Of a DNA stretch of 14,760 bases, positions 1-8,307 are shown piece after piece. Every line of letters begins with the position of its first letter. Within the stretch, counting starts at the first letter, position 1. The DNA comes from JBEEMU01 sp043778315. Its GTDB lineage: Bacteria; Bacteroidota; Bacteroidia; Chitinophagales; Saprospiraceae. The DNA is taken from NCBI GenBank assembly GCA_043778315.1, contig JAYWGJ010000382.1, forward strand, positions 1 to 14,760. The letters run 5' to 3'. The translations under genes were made by a program, and so were the position numbers. The notes under the pieces are model-generated. The model saw only the letters and a list, made by a program, of their open reading frames with translations, was not told the origin of the DNA and did no database searches.

Positions 1-108
1 TTCACGAAAATACTTTTATTAGCGACATAGATACTTCACTACGTTTTAACTATTTTTCGGCGTTCCCGATAATCACGCCTAATTTAAAACATATACTTAG
101 AATTTATT

Positions 109-1080
109 TTACAGCGTTGTTTTGTACCATTCCAAAGTCAATTCGATGCCTTTGTAGATATTAATTTTGGGCACCCAACCGAGTTGTTGATGTATAAACT
201 CCAAATCGGCGGCGCGGCGACGAATGTTATCTATATCTCTTTCGGGTACGTTTTCTATTTCAATCGTCGGAATATATTTTTTTATCACCTCCGCCAATTT
301 ATTGACCGAGGTTTCGGTACTCGTACCGATATTAAATACTTCGCCGAGTGCCTTCGGGTGAACGGCTGCCAAGATAGTTGCGTCTACTGCGTCGCTAATA
401 AACGTGTAGTCGCGAGTTTGCTCGCCATCACCAAAGATACTAAGGGTTTGCTCGGTCAGTGCATTATGCACAAACTTTCCGAGTACGCCGCAGTACGGGT
501 TACGCGGCGACTGCCCGAAGCCATATACATTAGAATAACGGACGCTCGAGGTAGGAATATCGTAGGTGCGATTATAAATAAGCGTAAAATTCTCGCCCAA
601 CAATTTGGTTGCGGCGTAGTTGCTCAATGGCTTCACCGCATCACGTTCCGCTAACGGAAGCCGCGTCGAGCTACCGTAAACCGAGCAAGACGACGTGTAG
701 ATAAATCGCTCCAAAAGCGGGTGTTCGTGATGCCGAAGTTGCTCGAGCATTCGGAGCGTACTCTCCGCATTTACCTGCATATCGAGCAACGGATTTTTGC
801 CCGAAGCCGCAATCTGCACACAAGCCAAATGGAAAATGTAGTTTACGCGCTGCATCAAGGGGAAAAGTTGCTCGGTGTCGAGTACACTTATTTTGTGAAA
901 CTCGACGCGGTCGCGCACCGACGCAATCATTGCTTCGGTGCTGTTCAGACAGTCATCAACTACGATAACTTTGCAATTGTAGTCGATAACGAGGCTTTTT
1001 ACTAAATTATGCCCCACAAAACCCAAACCACCCGTTACCAGTACGGCGGTATTTGCTATATTTTGACGAAAATTTTTCAT
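109..1080 (-). CDS. NAD-dependent nucleotide-sugar epimerase/dehydratase (extended SDR)
   Basis: This is an extended short-chain dehydrogenase/reductase of 323 residues, the usual length for UDP-sugar 4-epimerases and related dehydratases. Near the N-terminus is the Rossmann motif TGGLGFVG (G17, G20, G23). The catalytic set is also present: TSSCSVYG around 129-136 supplies the Ser, and YAATK gives Tyr155 and Lys159. Later motifs typical of the family are SVRYSNVYG and FGDGEQTRDYTF. It probably interconverts or modifies a nucleotide sugar for the polysaccharide repeat in the cytoplasm, but the substrate (UDP-Glc, UDP-GlcNAc or a uronate) cannot be read from sequence alone. Its start codon overlaps the stop of the upstream glycosyltransferase in an ATGA, indicating translational coupling. 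The family call is firm; the exact reaction is open. Confidence 0.88.
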   Translation of the reverse strand: MKNFRQNIANTAVLVTGGLGFVGHNLVKSLVIDYNCKVIVVDDCLNSTEAMIASVRDRVEFHKISVLDTEQLFPLMQRVNYIFHLACVQIAASGKNPLLDMQVNAESTLRMLEQLRHHEHPLLERFIYTSSCSVYGSSTRLPLAERDAVKPLSNYAATKLLGENFTLIYNRTYDIPTSSVRYSNVYGFGQSPRNPYCGVLGKFVHNALTEQTLSIFGDGEQTRDYTFISDAVDATILAAVHPKALGEVFNIGTSTETSVNKLAEVIKKYIPTIEIENVPERDIDNIRRRAADLEFIHQQLGWVPKINIYKGIELTLEWYKTTL

Positions 1081-2324
1081 ATTTTTGAAATAGGTTCTAA
1101 AAAGCGGCGTGTCATATTGGCAGCCGTATGTTCTTGTATCAAGGGATTACTTAAATCGAGTGACACAAAATTTTGATATTTATTAAATAATATTGTTAAT
1201 GTTTCAATTAGACACGAAAGGTTGTCTGCGGGTGTGTCGCCTATCTCGGTGGTGTAGCCAACCAAATACGGATAATCAAGCGATTTCAAGAACCGATAGG
1301 GGTGCGACTCACGATGCAAAAATGCAAAAAACGGCTTTGCGGAAGCCACCAAACCCATGAGTTTGGAAGCCGCGTATTGCGTTGAAATGTCGCCAAACAG
1401 AAATAACATATCGGCACTAACGGTCAATCTCACCGCATCTTTGTAAGGGCGGCGGTCGGCACTTTCAAAAACAACTGACTCGAGTTTATTTTTCTCGATA
1501 AAAGGCGTGAGCTGTGTCTGCGCCAAACTGCCTATTGCGTAGGAAGTACCGATAAATTCTACCCGAAATTTATAGTTAGCGTTAAGCCGCGCAAAGGCTG
1601 CCATCAATGTATCCAAAACCAAATACGCGGTCACCCAAACCGCACCGATATATCGCAAAGTTAGCACTTCGTTTTTGGTATTCGTATTTTTTAAACTATC
1701 AAAATCAGAAGCCTCTACTCCATAAGGAATAGCAAAAAAGGGCTTTGCGCCCATACTGCCATGCCGCTCAATAATATCATCATTGATAGGTTTGGAAACC
1801 GCATAAATAACAGACGCATTCCGCACCACCCAACCCTCTAGCGTTTTTGCTATCTCTTGTGTAAGTTTATGCTTATAAGTGGTGTAGGTTTTTGTTTTAT
1901 GCACCCAAGGGTCAATAAAGTCGATGCCGTAAGGCACGCCCGTCAGCCATTTTATTATCGGCGCGATGACCAAAATAAACCAAGGCGGGACAGGATAAAG
2001 CATAAAGGCAGGCTTTTCTTTTCGGGCGTGTTGCCATAAGGCAAAAAACAAAAAAGGGAGCATTCGTAAGCCCAAATCGCCGATTCCGATTTTCCGAGTC
2101 CAAGTTTGCGACAAGCAGCCGACCTCCACCACAGGACAACCTTTGCCCAAAAGCTGCAACATCCACTCGTCTTCGGTTTCTTCCCTATGTTTTGGTGAAA
2201 CGGTAAAAACAGTTGGTTCATAGCCGTTTTCTAAGCAATACGGCACTATCATGCGCACTCTTTGCGAAGGCGGCAAAGCAGACGGCGGATAATGCGGCGC
2301 AATAATAAATATTTTTTGGGTCAT
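1077..2324 (-). CDS. Glycosyltransferase, GT-B fold (GT4-like)
   Basis: This protein of 415 residues looks like a GT-B glycosyltransferase related to GT4. The N-terminus has a first beta strand followed by a substrate-side loop (KIFIIAPHYPPSALPPSQR, 4-22), common in bacterial GT4-like enzymes. The middle has YGIDFIDPW (132-140), IYAVSKPI (173-180) and IPYGVEASDF (199-208), which match the linker region where the nucleotide-sugar domain begins. The second domain includes RYIGAVW (224-230) and YAASKLMGLVASAKPFFAF (317-335), in the place of the usual donor-binding segment, though without a clear E-x7-E signature. It probably adds one sugar to the lipid-linked repeat on the cytoplasmic side of the inner membrane. 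Donor and linkage are unknown. It starts 4 bp after the preceding glycosyltransferase and overlaps the next gene by 4 bp. Confidence 0.8.
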   Translation of the reverse strand: MTQKIFIIAPHYPPSALPPSQRVRMIVPYCLENGYEPTVFTVSPKHREETEDEWMLQLLGKGCPVVEVGCLSQTWTRKIGIGDLGLRMLPFLFFALWQHARKEKPAFMLYPVPPWFILVIAPIIKWLTGVPYGIDFIDPWVHKTKTYTTYKHKLTQEIAKTLEGWVVRNASVIYAVSKPINDDIIERHGSMGAKPFFAIPYGVEASDFDSLKNTNTKNEVLTLRYIGAVWVTAYLVLDTLMAAFARLNANYKFRVEFIGTSYAIGSLAQTQLTPFIEKNKLESVVFESADRRPYKDAVRLTVSADMLFLFGDISTQYAASKLMGLVASAKPFFAFLHRESHPYRFLKSLDYPYLVGYTTEIGDTPADNLSCLIETLTILFNKYQNFVSLDLSNPLIQEHTAANMTRRFLEPISKI

Positions 2325-2328
2325 CTGA

Positions 2329-3564
2329 CTACTTAGGGCTTATTAATCTCGTCCAAATATCGACGAGTTGTGCGCTTTCGTTTTCATAGGCAAACGGTTT
2401 GGCATAGTTAAAACGAGTGTTTCGCGCCAAGCGAATAGTCTCGATATTCTGCAAAATTTTGGCAACTTCTATTGTTAAGTTTTCCGATTTTATATCTGTA
2501 CAAATGCCAAGTTGTGAGTTATTCGCCATGAAATTTTTTTGTCCTTGCGTTTCACTTGCCAAAATATATAAACCCGCTTGCGCGTAAGTAAATATTTTAT
2601 TGGTCAAGCAAATGTCTCTATTCAATTCCGAACTGCTCAACTCGAGTGCCAAACCAATATCATATTGATATAAAATTTGGTGCAATTCTTTTTGTGGTAA
2701 TAGTGGTTCGGTGATGATATAATCTTTTCTGCTATCGAGGTATTCCATAGCAAAATTTTCATACAAATTGCCAATTAAAGTAAGTGTAATTTCAGTGCGA
2801 TGCGCGTCAAGCGAAGGTAAAATTGTTTCTAAACCACGCCCTTTTGCAATATTGAGCGAAAACCATACAAAATTTACTTTCGCTTTCAAGTTATTTGGCG
2901 GCATTTCTTCACTAAAATCAGTACTTATAAAAGAGTTATTTATCAAAAAATTACTAGGAATTGCTGTTGTTTTTGCTAATAATTTTTGGGTATAAATGCC
3001 TATCAACGGCGCGGCATAAGTGAAATAATTGGCTTGCGGCAAAAGCATTTGCATCAATTTTGTTCGAATTGCTATGGTTGCAACGGGAACGCCACCACTT
3101 TCACCTGGATGAAAATCCTCAATATCAAAGCCCCAATTCACGTTTTGTTTTTTGGCAAAATAATACGCAGGATACAACGCGCCTAGTGTGTGACCAATAA
3201 CCAAATCGGGTGCAGCTGTTTTTCTTAATGCCATCAACAATAAAAGCGCACGTTTATTTTCAGCAACTGCATTCCAATAAAAGCTCTTATTGACAAAAAG
3301 TACTATTTTTTGCGCAATTTTTTGAACGATTGAACTCAACAACCAGGTCCAAAATGTTGTTTTTGTAGCCGATACGCGTATGAAATTAACGCCTTCCATA
3401 CTTCGCTCCATTTTATCGTCAAGACTATCCCAATTGCCGCCCACTCGAGCATAAAACAAACTGACCTGCCAGCCTAACTCGACCGCCAAGCTCGCTTCTT
3501 TGCGCAAACGCGGATTGGAAGACAGGTTCGCCGTTGTCAAAAAAATAATGTGTGGTTTTTTCAA
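2329..3564 (-). CDS. Glycosyltransferase, GT-B fold (GT4-like)
   Basis: This is a second probable GT-B glycosyltransferase, 411 residues long. The N-terminal motif NPRLRKEA (17-24) after a short hydrophobic strand is typical of GT4-like enzymes that act on lipid-linked acceptors. DIEDFHPGE (147-155) resembles the active-site loop seen in related transferases. The C-terminal domain has EPLLPQKELHQIL (286-298) and LTNKIFTYAQAGLYILAS (320-337), the usual place where the nucleotide-sugar donor is held. It has no signal peptide and is likely a peripheral cytoplasmic-face enzyme. Base composition is clearly AT-rich, more so than the sugar-nucleotide genes upstream. Only 4 bp separate its stop from the next start. 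Donor and acceptor cannot be predicted. Confidence 0.8.
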   Translation of the reverse strand: MKKPHIIFLTTANLSSNPRLRKEASLAVELGWQVSLFYARVGGNWDSLDDKMERSMEGVNFIRVSATKTTFWTWLLSSIVQKIAQKIVLFVNKSFYWNAVAENKRALLLLMALRKTAAPDLVIGHTLGALYPAYYFAKKQNVNWGFDIEDFHPGESGGVPVATIAIRTKLMQMLLPQANYFTYAAPLIGIYTQKLLAKTTAIPSNFLINNSFISTDFSEEMPPNNLKAKVNFVWFSLNIAKGRGLETILPSLDAHRTEITLTLIGNLYENFAMEYLDSRKDYIITEPLLPQKELHQILYQYDIGLALELSSSELNRDICLTNKIFTYAQAGLYILASETQGQKNFMANNSQLGICTDIKSENLTIEVAKILQNIETIRLARNTRFNYAKPFAYENESAQLVDIWTRLISPK

Positions 3565-3591
3565 AAGAAAATAGAGATTTTAATTGAGGTA

Positions 3592-4746
3592 TTACAAATC
3601 TTTTATAAGTACTTCTATTTTTTCAATCTGTCGTGTATAAGTATTGTCAAGGGCAAAATTTATTCGTTTCTGTTGATTTTCAATAGAATTAAAAACTTCA
3701 ATATTATTGACAACGTGTTCAAATAATGGCAAAAAATTGCTATTGTCATCATCGGCTACCATAGCAAGAATATCTGTGCCATCATAAGCGGATATTCTGC
3801 TGCTCACTACCACTTTTCCAAAACTAAGGTACTCCATTATTTTATGCGAATTAGAGCCTTTATTGGGATCTTTTGCGTTATCATAACATAAGAAAAAACC
3901 GTCCATCATCGCCATAATTCCTACCATTTCAGACTGCGGTTTTGTTCCGTGCAAGACGACATTGGATTTTTGTTGTAAAAAGCCAACAAAAAACTCTATT
4001 TCTGCAGAAATTGTGCCATAGCCGGATACATTATTATTATGATAACTGAACGGACCTATAAAATGAAATTCAACATTTTCAAATTGAGTAATCACTTTTT
4101 TTAGCACTTCTTTCTCGATAAGTGGTATGAGCAAATTACCTGAGTAGCAAAATTTAATTTTGCCCTTTTGTGACCAGGTATCAGGCTTAAACGCTTGCGC
4201 AGAATCGGCAAAAATACGCCCTAAACCATGATTTAATAAAAAATGTGGCGTAGCACTATCCTTAAAATTAGCCAAAATAACACTTGAAATAGAAAAAACT
4301 ACTTGCGCGTTTTTAGTGTTGCCCGACAGGTTTGCTATTTGATCTACGGGCTGATAAATACTAAAATCGGTATTAAACGCGTTTAAATCTTTATAGAACA
4401 AGCCGCAGTCGAAGTCCCAGACTACCGCTAACTTAGGGAGTGCTTTTAGTAGATGATTGGCAATATGAAACGCTAATATTTTATCAAATAAAAATCTGAG
4501 GTGAAATTTTAATATGAAGGACGAATAAATACAAAAATCAACCTTAAACAAATTACCTACACCTTCAATTGGGCTTATTGTTACAATTTTACCAAAGCTA
4601 GTCTTCTGTGTAGTAATTGGGTTCAAAAAAAAAACTTTATTTCCCTTTTTAGCCAATGCAATAGCGTAATGATGTTTCGACAGGTAAATATCGCCCCATG
4701 GCTGTGGAGAGATTAGCAGTATCGTTTTATTGTTCAGGTCTGTCAT
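3592..4746 (-). CDS. Glycosyltransferase, GT-B fold
   Basis: This third probable glycosyltransferase has 384 residues. The N-terminus reads as a first Rossmann strand and an acceptor-side helix (ILLISPQPWGDIYLSKHHYA, 9-28), a pattern seen in transferases that need the phrase SKHH near the start. YSGNL (201-205) begins the second domain, VLHGTKPQSEM (264-274) is the common 'G.v...e...' segment, and SNSHKIMEYLSFGKVVV (298-314) is a good donor-binding motif with the conserved Lys and Glu. It likely adds one residue of the repeat unit. The gene is strongly AT-rich. It follows the WbpG-like gene by 3 bp, which places it right after the amidino-sugar genes; it could be the enzyme that uses that sugar, but this is only positional. 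Confidence 0.82.
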   Translation of the reverse strand: MTDLNNKTILLISPQPWGDIYLSKHHYAIALAKKGNKVFFLNPITTQKTSFGKIVTISPIEGVGNLFKVDFCIYSSFILKFHLRFLFDKILAFHIANHLLKALPKLAVVWDFDCGLFYKDLNAFNTDFSIYQPVDQIANLSGNTKNAQVVFSISSVILANFKDSATPHFLLNHGLGRIFADSAQAFKPDTWSQKGKIKFCYSGNLLIPLIEKEVLKKVITQFENVEFHFIGPFSYHNNNVSGYGTISAEIEFFVGFLQQKSNVVLHGTKPQSEMVGIMAMMDGFFLCYDNAKDPNKGSNSHKIMEYLSFGKVVVSSRISAYDGTDILAMVADDDNSNFLPLFEHVVNNIEVFNSIENQQKRINFALDNTYTRQIEKIEVLIKDL

Positions 4747-4749
4747 TGT

Positions 4750-5901
4750 TTACTTCATCAATTTTTTCACAAAATCGCCTATTGGCTTAAGCGGTTTAAG
4801 AAACGGATATTGTGCATAAGTACCTTTTTGCGTCGCAAACTCACTATGTTCGCGACGCGGCTCTTGCATGATTTTATCAAACTCCTGCTGCGTTAGGTTA
4901 AATTTTTTCAGCACAAACGACATATCTTCTGCTAACATATCACTCGGATACGCATTATTATTTAACTTTTCTTGAGCTTGTTCCTTAGTAATTTGCCCCG
5001 AAAACACCAAGTTAGATAAATGTGCTTTTCGCTTGTCAATCCCAAATTTTGTGGGTAAAATGTAACCTTGATAAAAACGTGTCCAGACCGACTCGTAGTG
5101 TTTTCCGCCATAATCGCGCCAGTTCAGGTCGCGTTTGATGGTTTCCTTTACTTCGTCGTAATTATAATGTATGAAATTGAGCGGCTCGAAACGTTGTATT
5201 TTCAGTACTTCGTCCACATACCGTTTCGTATTATAAGACAAAAAGGGGAACGATTTCAAATCTTTCACTGCAATTTTGCCATATTTTTGTTGAATATCTT
5301 TAATATTGACAATATCCCGTTTCGAGTAAATCCAATAATTTGGCAAGACTTGTTCGGTTACGATATTTGTGCCGATGATAACGTGTTTGATACCCCATTT
5401 TTTTGCTTGTTCGTACAAAACTGTCATGAAAGCATGGTCGGTTAGCACCTCAATATCAACGACCGAAGCGCGGATATAAGCCAACTGCATATCTCGAAAT
5501 TCTGCCCAGTCGATGACATAAGTAAACAAGTCGAAACCTGAAATTTTGACTGCACTTTCTATGTTATGCACCGCAAGCTCCGAGTTCCAGCCATTATCGC
5601 AATGCACGATAAGCGGATTTAAGCCCAACTCTTTTGCTAAAAGGCACAAATAAGTGCTATCCACACCACCACTAAGCCCCAAAATACTATCGTATTTCTT
5701 ATCTTTTTTATCCACTTTTATTTTGGCAACATCCTCCGCTAATCTCGCTTTGCCTGCGTCACCGCTCAACACGAGTTCTTCGTATGCCGCTAGGTATTCG
5801 TAGTAATAATTACAAATACCTTTTTCATCAAAAGTAATATTAGGGTCGGCTATCGTATCCATTACGCTAATTGCGCACTGCTGATATGGTCTTTCTGTCA
5901 T
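4750..5901 (-). CDS. wbpG: WbpG-like N-acetyl sugar amidotransferase (PP-loop)
   Basis: This protein of 383 residues belongs to the N-acetyl sugar amidotransferase family that includes P. aeruginosa WbpG. In that organism WbpG with HisH and HisF is required to form the acetamidino group of the O5 O-antigen uronic acid. The PP-loop ATP-pyrophosphatase motif SGGVDS lies at 77-82, so ATP-dependent activation of the acetamido oxygen is expected, with ammonia delivered by the HisH/HisF pair. An N-terminal segment (about 9-33) corresponds to the part where relatives carry two CxxC pairs, but here the second position of each is Ser12 and Tyr33; only Cys9 and Cys30 remain. HisF and HisH homologues lie a short distance upstream in the same operon. 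The family call is firm; the substrate is inferred from the neighbours. Confidence 0.92.
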   Translation of the reverse strand: MTERPYQQCAISVMDTIADPNITFDEKGICNYYYEYLAAYEELVLSGDAGKARLAEDVAKIKVDKKDKKYDSILGLSGGVDSTYLCLLAKELGLNPLIVHCDNGWNSELAVHNIESAVKISGFDLFTYVIDWAEFRDMQLAYIRASVVDIEVLTDHAFMTVLYEQAKKWGIKHVIIGTNIVTEQVLPNYWIYSKRDIVNIKDIQQKYGKIAVKDLKSFPFLSYNTKRYVDEVLKIQRFEPLNFIHYNYDEVKETIKRDLNWRDYGGKHYESVWTRFYQGYILPTKFGIDKRKAHLSNLVFSGQITKEQAQEKLNNNAYPSDMLAEDMSFVLKKFNLTQQEFDKIMQEPRREHSEFATQKGTYAQYPFLKPLKPIGDFVKKLMK

Positions 5902-5917
5902 TAGAAATAATTTAATT

Positions 5918-6940
5918 TTACCCGTTTGGCGTGTTTTTAAACTGATAAATTTGCTCGATAATATCCACCACTTTCAAGCCCTCGAGCGCGTTTGTGGTTA
6001 TTTTTGAGCGGTTTTTTAACACATCAACCACGTTTTCGATGATATAATGATGATTTGCTGCCGAACCTTTATATTGTCCATAATCGTTTGGCGGATTTGA
6101 GGCAGCCAATTCGGGCATGGTATAATCTTTGATGTGACAATATTCTACTTCGTTCATATATTGTCCGCCCACTTTTACGCTGCCGTTTTCGGCAATAATC
6201 GTGATGCTGCTTTCGAGGTTTTTGTCCCACACTGCCGTTGAATAATTCAAAGAGCCTACGCCACCGTCGATGAAGTCGAAACTGACGAAACCCGAGTCTT
6301 CAAAATCGGTAGAATGTGCGTGCGAAAAATCGTTAAAACGTGCTTTTATATTGGCAATATCGCCAAAATACCAGTACATCAAATCGATAAAGTGGGAAAA
6401 TTGCGTAAAAAGTGTTCCACCATCTAAACCGAGTTTGCCGTGCCAACTTTCTTTTTTGTAATAACGGTCATCGCGATTCCAGTAGCAATTGATTTGCACC
6501 ATATACACTTTGCCCAAAATGCGCTTCCGCAAAATGTCTTTGAGCCACTCTGACGGCGGCGAATAGCGGTTTTGCATCACGCAAAAAATCTGCTTATTTT
6601 GCTGCAAAGCCTTGAAAATAATACGCTCGCAACCTGCTTTTGTCAGTGCCATCGGCTTCTCGATAACAATATGCTTTCCTGCACTTAGGGCAGCGAGTGC
6701 CTGTGCTTCGTGCAAGCCGTTCGGCGTAGCGATATTGACTACATCAAAAGCGATATTTGATTTCAACAAATCTTCAATCGTACTAAAATGCGGCACGCCA
6801 AACGATGCTGTACCCACTTTATCCGTAGGCAAAACATCGCAAACTGCCACCAATTCGGCTTCCGCATTCTCTTGTATCATCGTGGCGTGGCGTTTGCCAA
6901 TATGACCACAACCTACAACGGCAAATTTAATTTTATCCAT
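5918..6940 (-). CDS. wbpB: WbpB-like UDP-GlcNAcA 3-dehydrogenase (Gfo/Idh/MocA)
   Basis: This is a Gfo/Idh/MocA oxidoreductase of 340 residues. The NAD-binding motif is GCGHIG (10-15), and EKP (94-96) carries the family's catalytic Lys95. DGGTLFTQFSHFID (173-186) places His183 where WlbA/WbpB enzymes have their active-site His. In the Wbp pathway this enzyme oxidises C3 of UDP-N-acetylglucosaminuronic acid to the 3-keto sugar, which WbpE then aminates. Some members keep their NAD bound and regenerate it by reducing 2-oxoglutarate to 2-hydroxyglutarate; whether this one does cannot be seen. It abuts the WbpD-like gene with no gap. Given WbpD and WbpE homologues in the operon the assignment is strong, although other Gfo/Idh sugar dehydrogenases share these motifs. 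Confidence 0.87.
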   Translation of the reverse strand: MDKIKFAVVGCGHIGKRHATMIQENAEAELVAVCDVLPTDKVGTASFGVPHFSTIEDLLKSNIAFDVVNIATPNGLHEAQALAALSAGKHIVIEKPMALTKAGCERIIFKALQQNKQIFCVMQNRYSPPSEWLKDILRKRILGKVYMVQINCYWNRDDRYYKKESWHGKLGLDGGTLFTQFSHFIDLMYWYFGDIANIKARFNDFSHAHSTDFEDSGFVSFDFIDGGVGSLNYSTAVWDKNLESSITIIAENGSVKVGGQYMNEVEYCHIKDYTMPELAASNPPNDYGQYKGSAANHHYIIENVVDVLKNRSKITTNALEGLKVVDIIEQIYQFKNTPNG

Positions 6941-7516
6941 TTATTTTTTTACTTTCGTAACGATATTTTGATTGATATGATAGATTTCTTCACTCTCGGG
7001 ACAAGTAGCCGCGCCGTTTTCATCGAACCTTAATTTATGCCCAAACTCGGACATCCAGCCAATTTGCTTGGCAGGGTTGCCGACGAGCAAGGCGTAGGCA
7101 GGGACGTGTTTTGTGACGACTGCGCCTGCGCCGATAAACGCAAATTCGCCGATGTCGTGTCCGCAAACAATGGTCGCGTTCGCGCCGATTGACGCACCGC
7201 GCCCTACTTTTGTAGTAGAATACTGACCGCGCCGATTAACCGCGCTTCGCGGATTAACGACGTTAGTAAAAACCATCGACGGACCCAAAAAAACATCGTC
7301 CTCGCAGGTCACGCCCGAATAAATCGAGACATTATTCTGCACCTTAACGTTATTTCCCAGCACAACCTCGGGCGAAATGACCACATTTTGCCCAATATTG
7401 CAATTTTTACCCAGAACACAATTGGGCATAATATGCGAAAAATGCCAGATTTTTGTGCCTTCGCCAATCGTGCAACCTTCGTCGACGATGGCGGATTCGT
7501 GTGCGTAATAATTCAT
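6941..7516 (-). CDS. wbpD: WbpD-like UDP-3-amino-uronate N-acetyltransferase
   Basis: This acetyltransferase of 191 residues is built of left-handed beta-helix hexapeptide repeats, seen for instance in IGEGTKIWHFSHI (17-29) and the VLG, IGQ and VSI repeats that follow. It matches the WbpD/WlbB group in length and in landmarks: the TKIWHFSHI entry, QNNVSIYSG (60-68), GPSMVFTNVVNPR (78-90), VCGHDIGE (117-124) and the closing VGNPAKQIGW (145-154). These enzymes are trimers that transfer acetyl from acetyl-CoA to the 3-amino group of UDP-2-acetamido-3-amino-2,3-dideoxy-glucuronic acid. The gene sits between the HisF-like (2 bp gap) and WbpB-like (0 bp gap) genes, so the N-acetylation and later amidination steps are co-transcribed. 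It is one of the safest calls in the window. Confidence 0.93.
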   Translation of the reverse strand: MNYYAHESAIVDEGCTIGEGTKIWHFSHIMPNCVLGKNCNIGQNVVISPEVVLGNNVKVQNNVSIYSGVTCEDDVFLGPSMVFTNVVNPRSAVNRRGQYSTTKVGRGASIGANATIVCGHDIGEFAFIGAGAVVTKHVPAYALLVGNPAKQIGWMSEFGHKLRFDENGAATCPESEEIYHINQNIVTKVKK

Positions 7517-7518
7517 TT

Positions 7519-8286
7519 TTATAAAAAAGAAAAAATTTGTTTTTTGAGTTCTTTTTGTGTGGGGTAACTGATGAGGACGGCGCGATGCGGACGTTGATAA
7601 ACGAAAAAACTACCTGCCGACACTGCCGATGCACCTGCATCAATCGCTTTTTTGAAGTCTGCCACTTCGCTTGCGCCGCCTATTGCGATAAGCGGAATAG
7701 CAACGGATTTACTTATATTATAAATAATATCGAGGTCGTAGCCGCCAAATGTACCGTCGCGGTCAATCGAGTTCAATAAAATTTCGCCTACGCCGCAGCC
7801 TTCCATTTTTCTAGCAAATTCGATGGGGTCAAGCCCTGTATTTTTCATACCGCCATCGCTGAAAACTTTATATTTTCCGAGCCAATTTTTTTGTACGTCT
7901 ATGGACGCAACTATCGCTTGCGCACCAAAAAGCCGCGAGCCTTCGGTTAGCAAAGCGGTGTTGTGCAAAGCACTACTATTTAAAATAACTTTCTCTACAC
8001 CGTTAAATAAAATTTCTTTAATTTCTTCAATTTTCGTGATTCCGCCACCGTAACCCAAGGGCATAAAAGCCTCGCTTGCTATTTCGGCGATTTGTGCAAT
8101 ATTGGGCGCGCGACGTTCTTTGGTAGCAGAAATATCTAAAATCGTGATTTCATCTACTTCTTTTTCATTAAAAATCTTGACTGCATTAATCGGGTCGCCT
8201 ACATATTGATGGTCTTTGAATTTGATAGACTTGACTAAGCCGCCGTTGCGAATAAGTAAAGACGGTATGACTCGAATACGTCGCAT
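7519..8286 (-). CDS. hisF2: HisF-like subunit for the WbpG amidotransferase
   Basis: This is a HisF-type (beta/alpha)8 protein of 255 residues. It carries the phosphate-binding motifs of the family (LGYGGGI, 77-83; IAIGGASEV, and a SAGSF segment near the end) and NSIDRDGT. Two acidic residues do the cyclase chemistry in true HisF, Asp11 and Asp130. Here Asp130 is kept (ASID, 127-130), but position 11 is Leu in IPSLLIRN. The N-terminal phrase RVIPSLL and the C-terminal HRAVLISYP fit the HisF2 group that serves O-antigen amidotransferases, in which the barrel channels ammonia from HisH to WbpG. It is therefore read as that subunit and not as a histidine-pathway enzyme; no other his gene is visible. 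It follows the HisH-like gene after 21 bp. Confidence 0.92.
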   Translation of the reverse strand: MRRIRVIPSLLIRNGGLVKSIKFKDHQYVGDPINAVKIFNEKEVDEITILDISATKERRAPNIAQIAEIASEAFMPLGYGGGITKIEEIKEILFNGVEKVILNSSALHNTALLTEGSRLFGAQAIVASIDVQKNWLGKYKVFSDGGMKNTGLDPIEFARKMEGCGVGEILLNSIDRDGTFGGYDLDIIYNISKSVAIPLIAIGGASEVADFKKAIDAGASAVSAGSFFVYQRPHRAVLISYPTQKELKKQIFSFL

Positions 8287-8307
8287 GATGGTTTTCTAAT
8301 AAAAATA

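Noticed and set aside
59..79. Short inverted repeat GGCGT / ACGCC after the last gene, considered as a terminator.
   Set aside because: The stem is only 5 bp with an 11-base loop, and no U-run follows in either direction.
1..108. Possible start of a next minus-strand gene at the window edge.
   Set aside because: Only very short open stretches broken by stops are present; a GTG near position 5 cannot be evaluated without sequence beyond the edge.
545..5986. Six CTCGAG hexamers (545, 742, 1479, 2641, 3444, 5981) in the first 6 kb and none noticed afterwards.
   Set aside because: All lie inside coding sequence at irregular spacing without extended similarity; this looks like codon use and chance, and was picked after the fact.
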